This document shows, one piece after another, positions 58,059-64,000 of a stretch of 64,000 nt of DNA; within the stretch, counting starts at the first letter, position 1, and each line of letters starts with the position of its first letter. This DNA is from Paulownia fortunei (Eukaryota; Streptophyta; Magnoliopsida; Lamiales; Paulowniaceae): NCBI GenBank assembly GCA_019321725.1, contig CM033106.1, positions 17,830,551 through 17,894,550 of the forward strand. The letters are read 5' to 3'. The notes beneath the pieces were generated by a model. The model did no database searches, was not told where the DNA came from, and saw only the letters and a program-made list of their open reading frames with translations. Position numbers and translations under genes: made by a program.

Positions 58059-58850
58059 AATGGCTAAAAGTCCACTTGCATCAATTTTGGAAGCTAATAA
58101 ATTAACTGGGCCCAATTTTGTCGATTGGTTAAGAACTTCAAGATTATTTTATAATCTGAGAAGAGATCCTACATCCTCAATGTTCATCCACCGGTAGGGC
58201 ACCGACAGATAGGACTAAGGAGGAGCTTGCAGAATATCAATAATTAGTCGATGATGATCTACAAGCGCGATGCTATATGATGGCATCAATGTCAAATGAG
58301 TTGCAGAGGCAACATGAGGTACATGCGCATGCACATGATATCTATGCTCAGCTACAAGAGTTGTATGGTGAACATACTAGGCAGGTGAGATATCAGATCT
58401 CGAAGAGCTTTCTAGGAATTATATGATGGAGAGCTCTTCAATACATGATCATGGATTGAAGATAATAGGTCTAATTGAAAGGCTCGAGTCACTGGGAATC
58501 ATCATGGATAACGAACTTCATTTGGATCTCATCCTGCAGCCTTTGCCTCATCGTTTGACACCTTCATTGTCAACTTCAATATGCATAAGATGGAAACTAG
58601 CCTTGCTAAGCTGGTTAACATGTTGAAGATAGTTGAGTCCACTATGAAAAAGGACAAGTTGGTCATGCTTGTTGGATCCTCTTCCAACTCAAAGGCTACA
58701 AAGCCCAAGAGAAAGAAGGGGAGAGAATAGCGTTCCTCAAAATCCAAAGGCATGAAGGTGACTGGTGGGGTCTTCAAGAGTTTTAAAATTGATGACAAAT
58801 GCCATTACTGCTGCAAACCTTAGCATTAGAAAAGGAACCGTAAGGAGTAC
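58059..58850 (+). pseudogene. Copia Gag with zinc knuckle remnant
   Basis: ATG at 58059 opens MAKSPLASILEANKLTGPNF, the typical start of copia Gag (UBN2-type fold). Later frames have LQARCYMMASMSNELQRQ and LYGEHTRQVRYQISK, and from 58423 LKIIGLIERLESLGIIMDN, ELHLDLILQPLP and MHKMETSLAKLVNM. The knuckle near 58800 retains CHYC but lacks a clean His-Cys half. Confidence 0.85.
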
Positions 58851-58904
58851 CTTGCGAGCCTAAAGAGTTTAGGTATTTATTTTGTTGAAGTTAACTTATC
58901 AGTT

Positions 58905-59290
58905 AACGATACTTCTTGGGTATTAGATACTGGATGTGGATCTCATCTATGCAATGAATTACAGGTGATGGAAAGAAGCAGGAAGCTAAGTAGAGGAGAG
59001 ACAGTCTTGTGGCTGGGGAATGGAGCAAAGATTGCTGCATTAGCCATAAAAAATTCCAACTTAGCTTTATGAAACGGAGTACTTTTAGTTTTAAATAGTT
59101 GTCTTTATGTTCCAGAGATAGTTAAGAACATTATTGCCATTTCTTTTTTGGATGGAGAAGGTTTTACTTTTTCAATAATACATAGAAGTTGTTCCATTTT
59201 TAGAGATTCGGCTTTGATTACCTTTAGCATATTGATGAATGGTTTATATTGTATTACTCCCCATAACTCATTTTTCCATGTTCAAAAAAA
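58905..59290 (+). pseudogene. Copia aspartic protease
   Basis: SWVLDTGCGSHLC near 58915 is the copia protease active site (Asp-Thr-Gly with the H-L-C that follows). Then LWLGNGAKIAALA and, from 59100, a C-terminal part ending in FLDGEGF-like sequence. A stop lies after the GNGAKI block. Confidence 0.85.
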
Positions 59291-60050
59291 TAAAAGAAAA
59301 TTAGATAATCATAGTTCTCAACTCCTATGGCGTGCTAGATTAGGTCATATCTTTGAGAAGAGAATTCATAAGTTGGCTCAATTATTCGATCTTTCAAAAG
59401 GACAAGGAATGCCAACTTGTAAGTCATGTCTCAAAGGAAGATGACCAAATCACTATTTGTTGGACAAGTGGAGCGAGCCAAAGATCTATTGGATATGATC
59501 CATCTAGATATATGAGGGCCACTAAGTGTTAGTGCTCATGGGAACTAAGTGTTAGTGCTCGTGGGAACTATCACTACTTCATAACCTCTAGTGATGATTA
59601 TTCTAAGTGTGGTTATTTCTACCTTATAAGGTACAAATCTGAAGTTTTTGAAAAGTTCAAAGAATTTAGATGTGAGGTGGAGAAACTGGGCTAAGTATCT
59701 AGGCTCTTCGATCAAATTAAGAAGATGAATACTTGAGCATAGAGTTTCTTGATTATCTAAAATAGAATGGGATTCTCTCTCAGTAGACCCCTCCTCGAGT
59801 TGAGTTGAGGAGTGTAGGAATCGAACCTTGTTAGACATTATTCGAACAAGAATAAGTTTCACTAGGCTTTTTCTTTCCCTATGGGGCTATGCTCTAGAAA
59901 CGACAACATATCTATTAAATAGAGTACTGGCAAAATCGGTGCCCAAAACACCATATGAGATGTGGTGTGGGAAATCCCTCTTACAAACACCTTAGGGTAT
60001 GGGGGTGTACTGCTTACGTGAAGCAGTAAGTGGGAGATAAATTGAATATG
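59291..60050 (+). pseudogene. Copia GAG-pre-integrase and integrase
   Basis: LLWRARLGHIFEKRIHKLAQ and PTCKSCLKGR (59320-59440) are the HHCC zinc motif. HLDI, stop, GPLSVSA near 59505 contains the first catalytic Asp. [24 protein letters not shown] and [18 protein letters not shown] near 59900-59960 form the end of the core. A 23-base duplication at 59519-59566 and several stops break it. Confidence 0.85.
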
Positions 60051-60127
60051 AGATCCAGTTATGTAAGTTCATAGGATATTCAAAAGAATCCATTGGATAC
60101 TACTTCTATGACCCATCAGAACAAAAG

Positions 60128-60448
60128 ATGTTTATTTCGAGGAATGGCACCTTCTTAGAGGTGGAGTTTCTATTGGGTAGAAATGGCGAAGTCGTGGAAC
60201 TTGAAGATATTCAAGAACCACAAAGCCTCCCAACAGATGTAGTAATGGGCCAACCAATTGAGGTTGGGCCATCAGACACACAATTTCCTAGGAGATCCCA
60301 AAGGATCTTAAAGCTATCTAAGAGGTATGGCTTTATGTTAGAAAATAACGAGGAGAATCTTTCCTTGCATAGTGATCCAAGGACTACAGAGAGGCGATAT
60401 CAGGCATCGACTCGGGAAGTTGTCAAGATGCCATATAATCTGAGATGA
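60128..60448 (+). pseudogene. Copia integrase-RT linker
   Basis: The open frame of 106 codons reads MFISRNGTFLEVEFLLGRNG, then an acidic stretch, PRRSQRI (RRSxRxxxxPxRYG-type block, here LKLSKRYGF) and a C-terminal end before RT. This is the variable hinge in copia pol. It carries no enzymatic motif. Confidence 0.8.
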
Positions 60449-60797
60449 ACTCCATGTACTCCAACAAGGTATGGACCTTGGTGGACCCACTGTGGGGAAT
60501 AGTTCTCATTGGCTGCAAATGGGTCTACAACCAAAAGCTTGAAGTAAATGGAGAGGTAGTGACCTACAAAGCAAGACTGGTCGTGAAAGGTTATACTCAG
60601 AAGCAAGGAATTGATTATGAGGAAACATTTTTGCAGTAGCGATGCTTAAATCCATCCGGATATTGCTAGCCATATCAACGTATTATGACTATGAGATATA
60701 ACAGATGGATGTGAAGACCACTTTCCTTAATGGAAACATTAAGGAAGTGATTTATATAAGGCAGCTAGAAGGCTTCATATCTAGAGGGAATAAGACA
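60445..60797 (+). pseudogene. Copia RT, N-terminal third
   Basis: The frame 60445-60639 reads MYSNKVWTLVDP, GCKWVYNQKLEVNGEV, YKARLVVKGYTQKQGIDYEE. After a shift, SIRILLAIS and QMDVKTTFLNGNIKEVIYI follow at 60650-60770. Sequence stops at 60797, so the YVDD catalytic part and RNase H are deleted. Confidence 0.9.
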
Positions 60798-60802
60798 CCT
60801 AA

Positions 60803-62546
60803 TGTAACACCTAGTACTCAATAACTATATATAAAGTATAATTTGATATGATAGAACTTGTGTGTACGTGTAATTTTTTATTTTTTTTGTGTAACACTTT
60901 AAGAAAAGATAAATTACTTTTTACACACACAACCCTATTTAAAATACTTCCTCATATATGTCCTCTATATAGCAGGATCAATATTTATATAAAAGCACAA
61001 CACCCACAATTACCACAATATTTACATACTTGTTTACAGTAAAGTTTTAAAATCACAATATAGTACCAGTCTCAAAATATAATACAACATACACAGAATA
61101 TAACAAGTCAACAAAATATCCCAACAGGTCGTCATCCATGTACATACTCCCTCAGACACCTGCAAGAGCTCCAACAGCCGCCCAGCCAGCAAAAAATGCT
61201 TCAAGCATCGTTGTGTTCACCTATAATACATAAACTATATGAGTTAATGCTCAACAAGTAAATATTATGCAGTCAAAGAATAATCCACAATATCAAGTCA
61301 TGCATCTCAAAATGTTATGCCCACAATGCAATTCAATGCATCAAAACATTTATCTCAAAATTATTTCTTTCTTGGGCCCCTGACCAATGCTACTATGCCA
61401 TACACCGAAAAAGAGCTCTACACACTGCCATAATCTAATATCCAATAATAATATAAGTATGCAAATCCATGCATACAACCATGCAAATCTATGCATGCTT
61501 CGGTACACTAGTAGTGGTCAGCAAAATATTTTTCTCTCTCAGAATCATGCCGTGCAATGCAAGATTTATCACAATAGTCGTATATAATGCATGCACGTGC
61601 TAATGCCCATGTATGTATGCTCAATGGGCATGAATAACAGTAATGTGTGCCCTCTGCTATGCATATATGATCTATGATATTACATATAAATCACACATTT
61701 GGTTGGTTGGTAGCTTAGTCTAGATTTGTTTAGTATTCCCCTCAACCTTAGATGTAAAATAGCCTATAATATTACCCAACATCAAGCACCATTCCGAATT
61801 TGGCAAATTGAAAGCACAAAATCTCATACGAAGACCTTAAACATCAAGCTATCTAGGTAACAATCAAGCTTTCACAAACTAGAACCCAATATAGTCCCTC
61901 TAATACCTTAATTTTTCATTTTAGATACATGTAAACATCATATAATTGAATTATTATAACTCTAATATCATGTACCTAATTGTTACCACTCAATAGCAAC
62001 ATGTCTAGGTTGAAATATGCTAAGTTATAAAATGGGACAGATTCACATATTCATATTTTCTTACTATCCAATTTAGTTGCATGATAATTTTGACATCCCT
62101 AAGCATATCCAATCACTCCTAAATTTTTACCACACTTAGCTAACATGTATAGAAATTTAATCATATTTTATAATTGCCTAAAATCACTGATTTACCTCAG
62201 CAAAACTAGACCACTTCTCACAGCACAAAAACTGTAAGTATCATGACAATTTTGAGTGTCTCTTTAAATATCAAATCATATTTCAATTTATAACCTCTCC
62301 AAACTTATATACATCACCTAAACTCATATATAACTTTTTTTCTTAACCCAATGTAGAATTGACTATTTAGGTTAGGGGTTTCGATAATCAATACCGCGCA
62401 AAAGCTTCAAAATTAAGTTTAATAATTGAGAATGCTGTATAAAATAAAATAAATTATATGATATCAATATAAATGTAAATAGCACGCAATTATCATGCAT
62501 GAATCATATTTGGCCAGGTAAGTAGTGAGAGGTTCGGGTATCACAC
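60803..62546 (-). mobile_element. Ty3/gypsy solo LTR, 1.74 kb
   Basis: The minus strand runs from TGTGATACCCGAACC (62546) to CTAGGTGTTACA (60803), flanked by a perfect TSD, cctaa (60798-60802 and 62547-62551). It shares blocks with the 3.0-kb LTR at 36992-39990 but is about 1.25 kb shorter, mostly through loss of central segments. No gene is inside it. Confidence 0.9.
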
Positions 62547-63711
62547 CTAAGTCTGGGTAGTCATAATACACTTGCTAGGAGTTTCCCATGACTTGTGAAG
62601 TTTTTAAAATTAAGGAGTTAGTTTTAAGCAGATTAATTAATCAGAATAATTATTATTATTCATAAGTTGAAAATATTTCAAACCCACTTCTAACTTAGTT
62701 ATGAATCTAAAGGGTCACACACAATTTGAGATGGAATATTTCTAACTAAGAGATTGATCCAAGGAGTTGGATCCAATTAAATAATGGATATTAATTAATT
62801 GGGCTTAAATTAATTCAATAATTTGAGTTACACAATTAATTATTAAATTAATTTATTCAATTAAATAATTAGATTATTTATTTGGCCTAATTTGATTAGG
62901 TGGGTTGGATGAAATTAATTGATTAGATTTGGACTAAGATAATTAATTAAATTAAGTGTGGAATTTTTTTTTAAAGTCCAACTCCAATTCAAAGAGTCCC
63001 ATTAGGAGAGGCCAATGGAGGTTGATGAAAAATGATGAAAACTCAAAACTTTGGAATTTTTGGAAGACCCAAAATATCTTTGGAAGATGTGAAGTGATAG
63101 AGTTAGAGATTTTTGAGTAAACCAAAAATATCTTCCAATCAATCAAAAGAAAACCAAAAATACCAAGAGTGGGACTCTTAGAATTTTTGGGTTTCTTATT
63201 TATACATTAAAGGCCAAAAATTAGGGGACCATTTTAATCCTCAAATTTTCAGCCATAGTGATTATAGAGGGAGGAAAATTATTTTCCTTTCCTACCAAAA
63301 TTCCATTCCTTTTATTTTTAGTATTAATTTTTTTATCACAAGTTGATAACAAGAATTAATATTCTCTATACACATTCCATAAACTAGGTTAGAAAAGAAA
63401 TCAAAATTGCTAGCGGAATGTTGATTTTGTGTTTTTGCTCAAAGTATGGATAATTTTAGAAGGAAGACGCGTGGATACCTATGAACCGAATTCAGACAAG
63501 GGGCTAGCAAGTAATTGTTTGAATCCCTACCATAGTCAGAGTGCTTAAAAGGTATAAATAGAAACCTTAATTATTTTATTACACCATTTGAAGTTACAAG
63601 ACTGTTAGAAATCGCATCGGATCCGGGGTATTGCTGTAATTATTATAGCATGATGTTTTTATGTTTTTTAATTTTCTGCTATGCATACCCCGGAATCAAG
63701 TGAACTCAATA
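62547..63711 (+). repeat. Copia partial 3' LTR
   Basis: It follows the 5' LTR from about 55446 to its end (CCTAAG, GGTAGTCAT..., GGAGTTGGATCCAATTAA, TTTATACATTAAAGGCC) and ends GTGAACTCAATA at 63711. Its first ~800 bases were removed with RT and RNase H before the gypsy LTR inserted. Confidence 0.85.
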
Positions 63712-64000
63712 TTTGGGGGTACAACCTAATTGCAGTAGCCCCCAACAATCAAGAGAAAACAACTATCACTTGTCCTTAAGGATTATTTGCATTTAGTAGA
63801 ATACTATTTGGTTTGTGTAATGCCCCTGCTACATTACAGAGATGTATGATTGCTATCTTTCATGACATGGTGGAGAATTTCTTGAAATCATTATGGATAA
63901 TTTTTTTGTGTTTGGAACTTCCTTTGATGCATGCTTGTTTAATCTTGATTTGGTGCTACAAAGATATGAAGAGACTAATCTTGTGTTGAACTGGGAAAAA
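63712..64000 (+). pseudogene. Athila RT palm, runs off right edge
   Basis: The plus strand reads QIAVAPNNQEKTTITCP, then LFGLCNAPATLQRCMIAIFH, DMVENFLEIIMDNFFVFGTS and NLVLNWEK. This is Athila RT continuing from 54635. A TAA and two frameshifts interrupt it. The catalytic F-M-D-D reads I-M-D-N (second Asp codon at 63899-63901 is AAT). Confidence 0.88.

Larger units (their letters stand above)
54636..63711 (+). mobile_element. Ty1/copia element inserted in Athila RT, decayed
   Basis: 5' LTR (about 54636-56690), PBS, leader, gag (58059-58730), zinc knuckle, protease (58905-59040), integrase (59290-60050), a linker (60128-60448) and the RT start (60445-60797). A deletion then joins RT to the inside of the 3' LTR (62547-63711). 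A gypsy solo LTR (60803-62546) later entered exactly at that junction. All coding parts carry stops. Both flanks are Athila RT. Confidence 0.9.
48079..64000 (+). mobile_element. Athila-lineage Ty3/gypsy element, split by two copia insertions
   Basis: LTR/leader (48079-52062), gag (52063-53345), protease (53480-54100), start of RT (54440-54635) and more RT at 63712-64000, all plus strand and in order. A copia solo LTR sits in the LTR region and a 9-kb copia element in RT. About 130 codons of RT are missing at the second insertion. It continues beyond the window. Confidence 0.85.

Noticed and set aside
58529..58798. An 89-codon minus-strand frame
   Set aside because: It is a shadow of copia gag on the plus strand (MHKMETSLAKLVNM block).
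59545..59862. A 105-codon minus-strand frame
   Set aside because: It is antisense to copia integrase, which is recognisable on the plus strand in the same interval.
1..64000. A novel multi-gene system, tRNA/rRNA genes or a CRISPR-like array
   Set aside because: All sizeable coding signal belongs to known retroelement domains apart from two host-gene fragments. The short tandem repeats found lack regular unique spacers, and no tRNA cloverleaf was recognised by eye.

Overview
This is a stretch of AT-rich, repeat-dense plant nuclear DNA. I found no intact host gene, no tRNA or rRNA gene, no CRISPR and nothing bacterial. The plant assignment rests on plant-type retroelement lineages: a chromovirus-like Ty3/gypsy element, Athila and Tat/Retand remnants, long-LTR Ty1/copia elements primed by initiator tRNA-Met, an L1-type LINE with a DUF4283-like ORF1 and a C-terminal RNase H, and Helitron-like termini. 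The species cannot be read from this window. A run of exactly 100 N (31578-31677) marks a scaffold gap.

Layout, left to right. 1-2008: minus-strand Ty3/gypsy pol remnant abutting an LTR piece. 2009-5440: copia LTR pieces. 5644-5735: a broken J-domain (HSP40) exon fragment, one of only two traces of host genes. 5786-6160: a possible MITE. About 6240-28880: one old minus-strand LINE split by three later LTR-element insertions: a copia deletion derivative (6487-12512) that itself holds a gypsy solo LTR (8359-10656), a complete Ty3/gypsy element (12904-22178), and a truncated copia element (24538-26345). 28917-31577: Helitron-like sequence with an 882-bp tandem duplication. 31816-31994: the start of a basic-7S-globulin/xylanase-inhibitor-like aspartic protease gene, cut by a copia LTR (31995-33985). 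34845-42413: a minus-strand Tat-lineage element with tandem repeats downstream of its integrase and a 3-kb solo LTR (36992-39990) inside it. 42414-48060: a copia LTR holding a nested copia element. 48079-64000: a plus-strand Athila element holding a copia solo LTR (48927-51158) and a 9-kb copia element (54636-63711), which in turn holds a gypsy solo LTR (60803-62546).

The window records cycles of insertion, LTR-LTR recombination and deletion. Insertion order can be read from target-site duplications: taaag, taaat, ggaag, tcaag, cctaa, and an imperfect gaccc/aaccc. The best-preserved element is the gypsy element at 12904-22178. It has both LTRs, PBS, PPT, TSD and all domains, but its gag-pol is cut by many small indels. 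I did not find a previously undescribed functional system. The most useful leads are the nested chronologies, the tandem repeats in the Tat 3' region, a palindrome-rich leader in one copia family, templated small insertions, and the two host-gene traces.
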